Assembly (NCBI RefSeq): GCF_019492055.1
Contig: NZ_JAICBX010000002.1
Coordinates: 1,364,001 to 1,428,000 of the forward strand
From: Flavimaribacter sediminis
GTDB lineage: Bacteria; Pseudomonadota; Alphaproteobacteria; Rhizobiales; Rhizobiaceae
Direction: 5' to 3'
Length of the DNA stretch: 64,000 nucleotides
The notes below the pieces were generated by a model, which saw only the letters and a program-made list of their open reading frames with translations, was not told the DNA's origin and made no database searches. The first letter of the stretch is position 1. Each line of letters begins with the position of its first letter. A program made the translations under genes and the position numbers. Shown one piece after another: positions 50,321 through 58,595 of this stretch.

Positions 50321-51451
50321 TCAGTCCAGCGTGCGACGGTACCGCAGCATCGCGATGATGGTGACGACGGTTACGATGATCACGAGCGCCCTCAGGTCCG
50401 GCGCGATATCGGTCAGACCAGCGCCCTTCAGCATCACCTTGCGGATAATGCGATTGAAATGGGTGGTGGGAATGATCGTGCCGATCGCCTGCGCCCAGCC
50501 GGGCATGGCTGCGAAGGGAAACATGAAGCCCGACAGCAGGATCGACGGCAGCATATAGAAGAACGACATCTGCATGGCCTGCATCTGGCTCTTGGCGATG
50601 GTCGAGTAGAGAAAGCCGAGCGCCAGGTTGACGAGGATGAACAGGTTCAGCCCGATGAGAAACGGCAGCGCCCGGCCTTCAAAAGGCACGCCAAAGACGA
50701 GAAACGCCAGAATGAAGAAGACCAGCGTCTGCACATAGCCGATCAGCACGTAAGGGATGATCTTGCCGAGCATGACCTCCGGGGCGCGGGCCGGAGTGGC
50801 GAGCAGCGTCTCCATGGTGCCGCGCTCGCTTTCGCGCACGATGGCGATCGCAGTGATCATCACCATGGTCATGGAAATGATGATCGCGAGCAGGCCCGGA
50901 ACGATGTTGTAGCTGGTCTTTCCGGCCGGATTGTAGCGCTTGTGGGCGATCACCTCGAAGGCTGAGGGTTCCGGCTGAAGATAGCTCAGCGGCCCGATGG
51001 CCAGATCCTGAACCGCATTGGCGGCGATCCGGGTCAGGGCGCTGGTGGCCGCGCCGGCGGTCGCCGGGTCCGAGGCGTCGACATCCACCAGCAAAGAGGG
51101 CATGCGCCCACGGATGATGTCGCGTTCGAAATTTTCCGGAATGGTGACGACGAAGGCGGCGCGGCCGGATTTCAGTGCATGGTCGGCCTCGTGGGCGTTG
51201 CCGACCGTGCCCCGGAAATCGAAATAGGTCGAAATCCGCATCGCCGAGATGAAGCTGCGGGTAAACGGTCCGCTTTCGTGAACCTCCACGAGCGAAGGCA
51301 GGTGACGCGGGTCGGAATTGATCGCATAGCCGAAGAGCAGCAATTGCATGATCGGTATCGCGATCATCATCGCGAATGTCATGCGGTCGCGCCGCATCTG
51401 GATGAACTCCTTGTTGAGGATCGCCATGAACCGGCTTGCGGAAAGGGCCAT
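50321..51451 (-). CDS. ABC-2 type transporter permease (YhhJ/YbhR-like)
   Basis: A 376-residue permease. One membrane segment near the N-terminus (FAMMIAIPIMQLLLFGYAIN) is followed by a long periplasmic domain, then five more segments with the ABC-2 signature VRESERGTMETLLATPARAP and LPSILLSGFMFPFAAMPGWA. The ATG at 51451 lies five bases from the ATPase stop. The last gene of the TetR-HlyD-ATPase-permease efflux operon. Only one permease is encoded here, where YbhFSR has two, so it is likely a homodimer. Confidence 0.9.
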   Translation of the reverse strand: MALSASRFMAILNKEFIQMRRDRMTFAMMIAIPIMQLLLFGYAINSDPRHLPSLVEVHESGPFTRSFISAMRISTYFDFRGTVGNAHEADHALKSGRAAFVVTIPENFERDIIRGRMPSLLVDVDASDPATAGAATSALTRIAANAVQDLAIGPLSYLQPEPSAFEVIAHKRYNPAGKTSYNIVPGLLAIIISMTMVMITAIAIVRESERGTMETLLATPARAPEVMLGKIIPYVLIGYVQTLVFFILAFLVFGVPFEGRALPFLIGLNLFILVNLALGFLYSTIAKSQMQAMQMSFFYMLPSILLSGFMFPFAAMPGWAQAIGTIIPTTHFNRIIRKVMLKGAGLTDIAPDLRALVIIVTVVTIIAMLRYRRTLD

Positions 51452-51455
51452 CTGC

Positions 51456-52397
51456 TCAGGCCTCCGCGCCCGCGAAATTGTCGGTGGAGCCAGCCATAAG
51501 ATGGATAAACACTTCCTCCAGCCCGGCCGGTTGCTCGGTCCATTGCCAGGCAGTGTTTTTAAGAAGGGGCTCGACGGCTCTGCGCAGCGCCTCGCGGTCG
51601 GTGCCGGAGACGTGCAGCGCGGAGCCAAAGCGGGCGACCTGTTCCACTCCGTCCAGGCCTTTGAGGGTCTGCTCGAGTTCGGCGAGATCCGGACCCTCGA
51701 CGCGCCAGGTATGCAGCCCGACCATATCCGGAATCGCCGTGGCCGGCCCGTCGATCAGCTTTTGTCCATAGGCGATATAGGCGATGTTGTGACACTGTAT
51801 CGCCTCGTCCATGTAATGGGTGGAGACCAGAACAGTCACGCCATTGTCGGAAAGGCGGCGGATCTCGTCCCAGAAGTCGCGACGCGCTTTCGGATCAACG
51901 CCGGCGGTCGGTTCGTCGAGCAGAAGGAGGTCCGGCTTGTGCAGAAGGCAGGCGGCCAGCGCCAGCCTTTGTTTCCAGCCGCCGGACAGCTCTCCGGCAA
52001 GCTGGCTCGACCGGTTGTGGAGGCCGAGGTCCTTCAGCGCCTCGTCGACCTTCTGGCGGCGGTTCGGGACCTTGTACATGCGCGCCATGAAATCGAGATT
52101 CTCGCGGATCGTCAGGTCGGAATAGAGCGAGAATTTCTGCGTCATGTAGCCGACATGCTCCTTGATCAGGTCCGACTGTCGAAGGATGTCAAAGCCGAGG
52201 CAGCTCCCGGATCCGGCGTCCGGCGTCAGCAGGCCGCACAGCATGCGGATTGTTGTGGTCTTGCCGCTGCCGTTCGGTCCGAGAAAGCCATAGATCGCGC
52301 CTTTCGGCACGGATATTGCAAAATCATCGACGACCGTCTTGTCGCCGAAACGCTTGCTGAGGCCGCTGACCTCTATGACGTTCGGCTCATTGCTCAT
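51456..52397 (-). CDS. ABC transporter ATPase (ABC-2 efflux type)
   Basis: A 313-residue ATPase. Walker A GPNGSGKTTTIR is near residue 39, signature GELSGGWKQRLALAACLLH, Walker B LLLLDEPTAGVDPKARR, H-loop VSTHYMDEA. The C-terminal part is a DrrA-like extension. It overlaps the HlyD gene by 11 bases, implying translational coupling. It powers export with the permease at 50321-51451 and the periplasmic adaptor at 52387-53343. Confidence 0.92.
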   Translation of the reverse strand: MSNEPNVIEVSGLSKRFGDKTVVDDFAISVPKGAIYGFLGPNGSGKTTTIRMLCGLLTPDAGSGSCLGFDILRQSDLIKEHVGYMTQKFSLYSDLTIRENLDFMARMYKVPNRRQKVDEALKDLGLHNRSSQLAGELSGGWKQRLALAACLLHKPDLLLLDEPTAGVDPKARRDFWDEIRRLSDNGVTVLVSTHYMDEAIQCHNIAYIAYGQKLIDGPATAIPDMVGLHTWRVEGPDLAELEQTLKGLDGVEQVARFGSALHVSGTDREALRRAVEPLLKNTAWQWTEQPAGLEEVFIHLMAGSTDNFAGAEA

Positions 52398-53343
52398 CGG
52401 TCCGCCTGACCTCGATGGGCTGGCCTGGAAGCAGGTCCGTCTGCTCGTCCGGCAGCGCCTCGGCCAGGAAGATAAGCTTGGCGCGCTCATCGAGACTGTA
52501 AATGACGGGTGGAGTGAACTCCGCCGAAGACGACAGATAGGAAATGTGCGCCTTGACCGGCTCGCCGCAGCCGTCACAGGAGATTTCCACCGGCATGCCG
52601 ATCCGGATCGCCGCCCGCTGCGGTTCGGGAACATAAAAGCGGAAGCGCACCTCTCCGGGCGGGAGGATGGAGACGACCGGCGCGCCGGCGGTCACGAATT
52701 CGCCCGGAAGATAGTAGGTCTGTTCGACATAGCCCGTCGCAGGCGCTGTCACCATGCGTTCGCCCAGGTCGATGTCGGCGCGTTCGACGGCGAGCTTCGC
52801 CTTGTCCACGGCGCTGCGCGCCCTGTCGAGTTCAGCCTGTCTTGCGGGCAGGCGCGCCACGTCCAGCTCCGCCATGCGTTGCGCCACGGCGGCGTCCGCC
52901 GCATCGCGCTCCGCCTTCCGTCTGTCGAGTTCGCTGGTGGCGACGACGTTGCGTTTCTCCAGTTCGCTGGCGCGCAGATACGACGCCTTCGCCAGTTCGA
53001 GATCAGCCTTTGCGCTGTTGAGTTGCTTTTCGATGACCGCGATTTCCTCGGGCCGTTTGCCCGTGGTTTCGTCTTCGAGGTCCTTTTGAGCCGAAACCAG
53101 CTCGGCCCTGGCCTGGGCAAGGGCGTTTTCCTGCTTGTCGCGGTCGAGGTCGAAAAGCGGCGTGTCGGCGGTCACTGCGTCGCCGCGCGCCACGGCGAGC
53201 GTTTCCAGGACGCCGCTCGCCTGTGCTGCGACATACACGTATTCGCCTTCCACATAGCCGAACCATGCGGCGTTGTCCGCAGCGTTGCCGCCGGGCCAAA
53301 GACCCGCAAAGAAGGCGACGATGCCGGCATAGATCTTGTCCAT
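52387..53343 (-). CDS. HlyD-family periplasmic adaptor (YbhG-like)
   Basis: A 318-residue membrane-fusion protein. A short hydrophobic N-terminus (KIYAGIVAFFAGLW) anchors it; a biotinyl-lipoyl-like half follows (VAAQASGVLETLAVARGDAV), then a long Ala-, Glu- and Lys-rich coiled-coil hairpin (about residues 65-180) and the second half with TAPATGYVEQTYYLPGEFVT. It starts one base after the TetR stop. It links the inner-membrane pump to an outer-membrane channel not encoded here. Confidence 0.9.
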   Translation of the reverse strand: MDKIYAGIVAFFAGLWPGGNAADNAAWFGYVEGEYVYVAAQASGVLETLAVARGDAVTADTPLFDLDRDKQENALAQARAELVSAQKDLEDETTGKRPEEIAVIEKQLNSAKADLELAKASYLRASELEKRNVVATSELDRRKAERDAADAAVAQRMAELDVARLPARQAELDRARSAVDKAKLAVERADIDLGERMVTAPATGYVEQTYYLPGEFVTAGAPVVSILPPGEVRFRFYVPEPQRAAIRIGMPVEISCDGCGEPVKAHISYLSSSAEFTPPVIYSLDERAKLIFLAEALPDEQTDLLPGQPIEVRRTDEQ

Positions 53344-53344
53344 C

Positions 53345-53998
53345 TCAAGCGCCTTCCGGTTTATTCGACAGACCGTTCATGAGAATGTCGAGATGGCTCT
53401 CAAGAAACGCTTCCATCGTTTCCTCAGGCCGCCTTTCCATTCCGAAAACCTGGACGAGCAGAACGTGCGCAATGAAGGGGCCAATCACGTTTCTGACCGC
53501 AAAGCGCGGTTGGACGGGCCTGAAATACCCTTCGGCGACGCCGCGTTCGATCAGCGTTTCCATCGCCGAGACGCCACGGTCGAGCACCTCGCGCCGATAG
53601 ATTTCCGCGAGCTTGGGAAAAGTTCCGGATTCCTGCAGCACCAGGCGGGGGATCGCCAGCGTGTTCGGATCGGAGATATTGACGATCACCACCGACATCA
53701 TCGACCGTATGACTTCGACGGGATCGCCCGTCGACGTCCTCGCCAGCTCCGACACGCGCTCGGCGATCGGCACGATGGCGCGTCGGATCAGCGATTCCAG
53801 GATGTCTTCCTTGCTCGCGAAATAACGATAGATCGCACCCTTCGAAAGGCCGGCCTCGCGTGCGATGTCCTCGACCTTTGTCGCGGCGAATCCTCGGCTG
53901 ACGAACTGCGACAGCGCTGCGTCAAGCACTTCGTCGGGCCGATCCTCGGCGCGGCGGCGCCATTTTGGTTCGGGTTCGCCTGGCAAGAACTGCTCCAT
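53345..53998 (-). CDS. TetR/AcrR-family regulator of efflux operon
   Basis: A 217-residue TetR-family regulator. Helix-turn-helix: ALSQFVSRGFAATKVEDIAR, then EAGLSKGAIYRYFASKEDI. The C-terminal domain has VEVIRSMMSVVIVNISDPNT and TFPKLAEIYRREVLDRG. It is the first gene of the efflux operon, and its start codon lies inside a 28-bp palindrome (53998-54025), so autoregulation is very likely. A drug or lipophilic compound is the probable inducer. Confidence 0.9.
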   Translation of the reverse strand: MEQFLPGEPEPKWRRRAEDRPDEVLDAALSQFVSRGFAATKVEDIAREAGLSKGAIYRYFASKEDILESLIRRAIVPIAERVSELARTSTGDPVEVIRSMMSVVIVNISDPNTLAIPRLVLQESGTFPKLAEIYRREVLDRGVSAMETLIERGVAEGYFRPVQPRFAVRNVIGPFIAHVLLVQVFGMERRPEETMEAFLESHLDILMNGLSNKPEGA

Positions 53999-54047
53999 TA
54001 AGTAAATGACCAGTCATTTACTTAATATCGGCTACGACGAGAGTCAA
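53998..54047 (-). promoter_or_regulatory. Operator over the TetR start codon, with -35
   Basis: Perfect 13-bp arms, TTAAGTAAATGAC (53998-54010) and complement (54013-54025), with two central bases, form the operator. Its edge includes the last base of the TetR ATG. On the reverse strand TTGACT (54042-54047) is a good -35; a -10 (TAAGTA or TATTAA) would fall inside the operator. The mRNA leader must then be very short. Confidence 0.75.
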
Positions 54048-54092
54048 CGCCGGCCCACAGGCGCGGTCAGGCGAAAGTCCTTGGGAATGGCG

Positions 54093-55319
54093 TCAGATAG
54101 GCTGGCCGCGCAGCAGGCGCGGTCCGTCGCGTCCCGGCAGACCGGAAGCTTGGCGGATAAACATCGACTTCAGTCCCGGCATGCGGTCGACCAGCCCGAG
54201 GCCGAGATCGCGGACGGCCCTGACAGGGGCGTGGTCGTTGGAAAACAGCCGGTTCAGGACGTCGCTGGTCACGCCCATGCGGAACGTGTCGAAGCGTCGC
54301 CATTGCTGATAGCGCTCAAGCACGGCAAGGGACCCGATCTCCAGACCCAGACGATCCGCCTCGACGACGGTCTCTGCGAGCGCGGCGATATCGCGGAAAC
54401 CCAGATTCAGGCCCTGTCCCGCAATCGGATGGATGCCGTGGGCAGCGTCGCCGCACAGCGCAAATTGCGGCCGCACGAATTCGCGCGCGAGCGTCAGGCC
54501 AAGCGGATAGGCGCGCCGACCCCCGACGACTTCGATCGTACCGAGTTTGTGGCCGAAACGCTGTTCGAGTTCGGTTTCGAAGACGAGTTCGTCCGCCTTG
54601 AGAAGATTTTCCGCTTCCCGTGTGCGTTCCGTCCAAACCAGCGACGACCGGTTATCCTTGAGCGGCAGGATGGCGAAGGGGCCCGCCGGCAGGAAATGCT
54701 CTTCCGCCCGGCCCCCGTGCGGCCGTTCATGGGCGACTGTCGTCACGATGCCGGACTGGCCGTAGTCGAAATGCACGGTCTTGACGCCCGCCTTGTCGCG
54801 CAGGCCCGACCGAACGCCGTCCGCCGCCACAAGCAGTCTTGCGCGTCGTTTCGCGCCACTGCCGAGCGTGATGTCCACGTGCGGACCGGTCCGGGTGAAA
54901 TCCTCGACCGTCTCCCCCTGCAGTATCTCGACGCCAAGGTCCTGCGCGCGCTGACGCAGCGCTCCGACGAGCGACTTGTTCGGAACCATGTGGGCGAAAG
55001 GCTCTCCGGGCTCGACGTCGCCGCCGAATGTGAGGAAGACCGGCCTCACAGGGTCGCTGGTTCGTGAATCGGTGACCACCATGTCGTTGATTGGCTGCGC
55101 ATCCGGAAGTATGGCGTCCCAGATCTGCAGCCGGTCCAGCATGCGGCTCGCGCCGGCGGCGATCGCCGAAGCACGCTGATCCTTCATCCACACGCCTTCG
55201 GGCGCTGCGTCCACGAGCGCAATGGTCAGATGCGGCGCCGCGTCCTTGATGGCGACAGCCGCGCCGAGGCCGACATAACCGCCCCCGCCAATGAGAATGT
55301 CCAGTGTCGCGTCGGCCAT
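54093..55319 (-). CDS. UbiH/UbiF-family FAD hydroxylase (ubiquinone biosynthesis)
   Basis: A 408-residue flavoprotein monooxygenase. FAD motif GGGGYVGLGAAVAI near the N-terminus, DG motif RLLVAADGVRSGLR, and the GD motif ALCGDAAHGIHPIAGQGLNL followed by GFRDIAALAETVV, the hallmark of UbiH/COQ6 proteins. It hydroxylates a ring position of the ubiquinone precursor. The start is set at the ATG at 55319 just before ADATLDILIGG; upstream ATGs extend it without a ribosome site. It is divergent from tesB. Confidence 0.87.
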   Translation of the reverse strand: MADATLDILIGGGGYVGLGAAVAIKDAAPHLTIALVDAAPEGVWMKDQRASAIAAGASRMLDRLQIWDAILPDAQPINDMVVTDSRTSDPVRPVFLTFGGDVEPGEPFAHMVPNKSLVGALRQRAQDLGVEILQGETVEDFTRTGPHVDITLGSGAKRRARLLVAADGVRSGLRDKAGVKTVHFDYGQSGIVTTVAHERPHGGRAEEHFLPAGPFAILPLKDNRSSLVWTERTREAENLLKADELVFETELEQRFGHKLGTIEVVGGRRAYPLGLTLAREFVRPQFALCGDAAHGIHPIAGQGLNLGFRDIAALAETVVEADRLGLEIGSLAVLERYQQWRRFDTFRMGVTSDVLNRLFSNDHAPVRAVRDLGLGLVDRMPGLKSMFIRQASGLPGRDGPRLLRGQPI

Positions 55320-55482
55320 TGTCTCGTATCCCGAATATCCGTCTTCCGATTGCGGGATCGCCGTCATCATGCGATATGCGACCCCTTGTGTCCCCTCATA
55401 TAGGGGATGCGCAGGAATACGGAAACAGGCAGACTGTCGCGCGCGAATCCCTTCTGCAAACGACACACCGGAAAGAAACATC

Positions 55483-56355
55483 ATGTCCCAGGCAATGGAC
55501 GCGCTTCTCGACCTTCTCGATATCGAGCGCATAGAGCACAATCTTTATCGCGGCGTCAGTCCGAAGGACGAATGGCAGCGCGTCTTCGGCGGCCAGGTGA
55601 TCGCGCAGGCGCTGGTTGCAGCACAGCGCACCGTCCAGGAGGACCGTTTCGTCCATTCTCTGCACGCCTATTTCATGCTGCCTGGCGATCCATCGGTGCC
55701 GATCGTCTACAATGTCGACAGGATCCGCGACGGATCGAGCTTCACGACCCGCCGGGTCGTCGCCATACAGCATGGCGAGGCGATCTTTTCCCTGTCGGCT
55801 TCCTTCCAGATCGACGAACCCGGATTCGATCATCAGATCGACATGCCTGAAGTGCCGACGCCGGAAGACCTGGTCAGCCTCGATGAACTGAAGCAGAAGT
55901 TCCTGCACGCTGCTCCGGAGAATGTCCGCCGCTATTGGGAAAGGGAGCGGCCGATCGAAATGTGCCCCCTGTCGCTGACGCATTACGTGTCGGACAAGAA
56001 GCTCGATCCGCTGCAGAATATCTGGGTGCGCACCACCGGCGCGGTTCCCGACGACCGTCGCATCAGGGCGGCCGTGCTCGCCTATCTCTCGGACATGACG
56101 CTGCTGGACACATCCCTGTTTGCACACGGCGTTTCTATCTTCAGCAATCGAATCCAGGCTGCGAGCCTCGATCACGCGATGTGGTTCCACCGGGACTGCA
56201 TGCTCGACGACTGGCTGCTCTACGCGCAGGACAGTCCCAACGCAATCGGGGCGCGCGGACTGACGCGAGGCGGCCTATACAGCCGGGACGGTCGTCTGAT
56301 CGCATCGGTTGCGCAGGAAGGCCTGATTCGACAGCGCCAGCCGCGTCAGTCTTAA
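55483..56355 (+). CDS. tesB: Acyl-CoA thioesterase II
   Basis: A 290-residue TesB with two hot-dog domains. The N-terminal half has YRGVSPKDEWQRVFGGQVIA and HSLHAYFMLPGDPSVPIVYN; the C-terminal half has AYLSDMTLLDTSLFAHGV, SLDHAMWFHRD, containing the catalytic-region Asp and residues of the TesB active site, and GLYSRDGRLIASVAQEGLIR. It hydrolyses medium- and long-chain acyl-CoA. The ATG follows GGAAAG. glnK follows after a 310-base regulatory gap. Confidence 0.93.
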   Translation: MSQAMDALLDLLDIERIEHNLYRGVSPKDEWQRVFGGQVIAQALVAAQRTVQEDRFVHSLHAYFMLPGDPSVPIVYNVDRIRDGSSFTTRRVVAIQHGEAIFSLSASFQIDEPGFDHQIDMPEVPTPEDLVSLDELKQKFLHAAPENVRRYWERERPIEMCPLSLTHYVSDKKLDPLQNIWVRTTGAVPDDRRIRAAVLAYLSDMTLLDTSLFAHGVSIFSNRIQAASLDHAMWFHRDCMLDDWLLYAQDSPNAIGARGLTRGGLYSRDGRLIASVAQEGLIRQRQPRQS

Positions 56356-56380
56356 GAGTTCCTCAATGGCTGCCTAATTT

Positions 56381-56488
56381 TTGTGCATATGCTGCACAAG
56401 AGTTCAGCGCACTCTCTGAGCGCGTGTGGAATCACATAATTATTACAATCTATTAGGTATGCCGATTCCGAATTGGCACAATCCTTGA
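56381..56488 (+). promoter_or_regulatory. Candidate sigma-54 promoter and NtrC-like palindrome before glnK
   Basis: TGGCAC (56474-56479), five bases, then TTGA (56485-56488) resembles the -24/-12 element TGGCAC-N5-TTGCA with one change. A palindrome TTGTGCA-TATGC-TGCACAA at 56381-56399 lies about 80 bases upstream, a usual distance for an enhancer site. Nitrogen control of glnK-amt by NtrC is established in related bacteria; these precise sites are inferred. The leader would be about 170 bases. Confidence 0.5.
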
Positions 56489-56638
56489 ATCGTCTGGTGC
56501 ATGACGATGATCGTCTGCGTGGCGGTCGTCGTCAGATTGCACCCGCAATCCTGTTGCGCCAAGCGGGATCGAGAGTGCGAAATGAGTACCGGGATCGTTT
56601 GCCGCCCAGTCTGCGGCTGGAAACCGGACAATTCGTGA

Positions 56639-57004
<366 letters not shown>

Positions 57005-57023
57005 GTTGACAGGAGAAAAACAC

Positions 57024-58385
57024 ATGAAAATCAAAACCCTCTTGCAGCCTGGCTCAGCGCTGCTGATGCTCGGCGCAATGGCGCTTCCGGCATTGGCGCA
57101 GGATACCGCCGCTGCTCCCGAGGTTGCCGTCGCGGCGACCGAGGTTCCGGTCCATACCGTCTATATTCTCAACACATTGCTGTTTGTCGTTTCCGGCTTC
57201 CTGGTGATGTGGATGGCGGCTGGCTTCGCAATGCTCGAGGCCGGTCTCGTCCGCTCGAAGAACGTTTCCATGCAGCTCACCAAGAACGTCGCACTGTTTT
57301 CGATTGCGGCGATCATGTACTACCTGATCGGTTATATGCTGATGTATCCGGGCGACGCCTGGACGATCCCCGGCGTACTCGGCGCCTTTGGCGTTGCGAC
57401 GCTGGAACCTGTCGGCGTAGCGCCCGACGCAGCCGATGCTCTTGATTACGCAAGCACCGGTTCGGACTTCTTCTTCCAGCTGATGTTCTGCGCGACCACG
57501 GCGTCCATCGTGTCCGGCACGCTTGCCGAACGCATGAAACTCTGGCCGTTCCTGATCTTCACCATTATCCTGACGGGTATTCTTTATCCGATCCAGGCGT
57601 CCTGGAAGTGGGGCGGCGGTTTCCTTGACGCCGATTTCGGTTTCCTGGATTTCGCCGGTTCGACGGTCGTGCATTCGGTCGGCGGCTGGGCCGCATTGAC
57701 CGGCGCCCTGATCCTTGGCGCGCGCAAGGGCAAATATGTTGACGGCCAGGTGCATCCGATGCCGGGCTCCAACATGCCGCTCGCAACCCTCGGAACGTTC
57801 ATCCTTTGGCTCGGCTGGTTCGGCTTCAATGGCGGCTCCCAGCTCGCCATGGGTTCGGTTGGCGACGCAGCGGACGTGTCGCGCATCTTCGCGAACACCA
57901 ACACGGCGGCTGCCGGCGGCGCTATCGCTGCGTTGATCCTGACCCAGATCCTCTACAAGAAGGTCGATATCACGATGGTGCTCAACGGCGCCCTCGCGGG
58001 TCTCGTTTCGATCACCGCCGAACCGCTGACGCCGAGCCTTGGCGTAGCCACCATCATCGGCGCCATCGGCGGCGTTATCGTGGTCTTCGCCGTGCCGCTG
58101 CTCGACAAGCTGAAGATCGACGACGTCGTCGGCGCGATCCCGGTTCACCTGCTTGCAGGCATCTGGGGCACTTTCGCCGTGGTCTTCACCAATGAAGACG
58201 CAACCGTCTACGGTCAGGTCGCTTCGATCGTTATCGTCGCTGTCTTCATGATCGTCACTTCCGGCGTCGTCTGGCTGATCCTGAACGGAATCATGGGTCT
58301 GCGCGTCAGCGAGGAAGAGGAGATGGACGGTCTCGACAAGGGCGAGATCGGCGTCGAAGCCTATCCGGAATTCACCAAGATCTGA
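57024..58385 (+). CDS. amtB: Ammonium transporter
   Basis: A 453-residue Amt protein with an N-terminal signal-like segment (ending PALAQ) and 11 membrane segments. The conserved segments are NTLLFVVSGFLVMWMAAGFA, MLEAGLVRSKN, FFFQLMFCATTASIVSGTLA, VVHSVGGWAALTGA with the first pore His, and AIPVHLLAGIWGTFAV with the second. Linked to glnK as usual. GGAG precedes the ATG. A strong terminator follows. Confidence 0.95.
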   Translation: MKIKTLLQPGSALLMLGAMALPALAQDTAAAPEVAVAATEVPVHTVYILNTLLFVVSGFLVMWMAAGFAMLEAGLVRSKNVSMQLTKNVALFSIAAIMYYLIGYMLMYPGDAWTIPGVLGAFGVATLEPVGVAPDAADALDYASTGSDFFFQLMFCATTASIVSGTLAERMKLWPFLIFTIILTGILYPIQASWKWGGGFLDADFGFLDFAGSTVVHSVGGWAALTGALILGARKGKYVDGQVHPMPGSNMPLATLGTFILWLGWFGFNGGSQLAMGSVGDAADVSRIFANTNTAAAGGAIAALILTQILYKKVDITMVLNGALAGLVSITAEPLTPSLGVATIIGAIGGVIVVFAVPLLDKLKIDDVVGAIPVHLLAGIWGTFAVVFTNEDATVYGQVASIVIVAVFMIVTSGVVWLILNGIMGLRVSEEEEMDGLDKGEIGVEAYPEFTKI

Positions 58386-58410
58386 TTTCCGGATCACATT
58401 CAGAAAACAA

Positions 58411-58445
58411 CGATCGGGGCTCTTCGGGGCCCCGATTTCTTTTGG
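58411..58445 (+). terminator. Rho-independent terminator after amt
   Basis: ATCGGGGC (58413-58420) pairs with GCCCCGAT (58429-58436), followed by TTTCTTTT. The position 26 bases after the stop and the T-rich tail make it a classic intrinsic terminator. Confidence 0.88.
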
Positions 58446-58498
58446 TTAAGCCATCTGACGTTTTGTCAGGCCGTGTGCGCGTTCGAAACGTGGCATGG

Positions 58499-58514
58499 TT
58501 AATGCCGCATTAAC
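58499..58514 (+). promoter_or_regulatory. CtrA-type box before ftsK
   Basis: TTAA (58499-58502), seven bases, TTAAC (58510-58514) fits the alphaproteobacterial CtrA consensus TTAA-N7-TTAAC exactly. It lies 82 bases upstream of the ftsK ATG. Cell-cycle control of ftsK by CtrA is plausible but not shown by the sequence alone. Confidence 0.55.
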
Positions 58515-58595
58515 TCACCGGCGCTAGACTTGCTCTCGATGACGGCCGCCTGCGGGTGGTCGCGCTCCGTTTGATATCGAGTTTAGAGACAAGTG

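Noticed and set aside
57054-58397. Reverse-strand open frame of 447 codons
   Set aside because: It is the mirror of the amt gene and has no recognisable domain or ribosome site.
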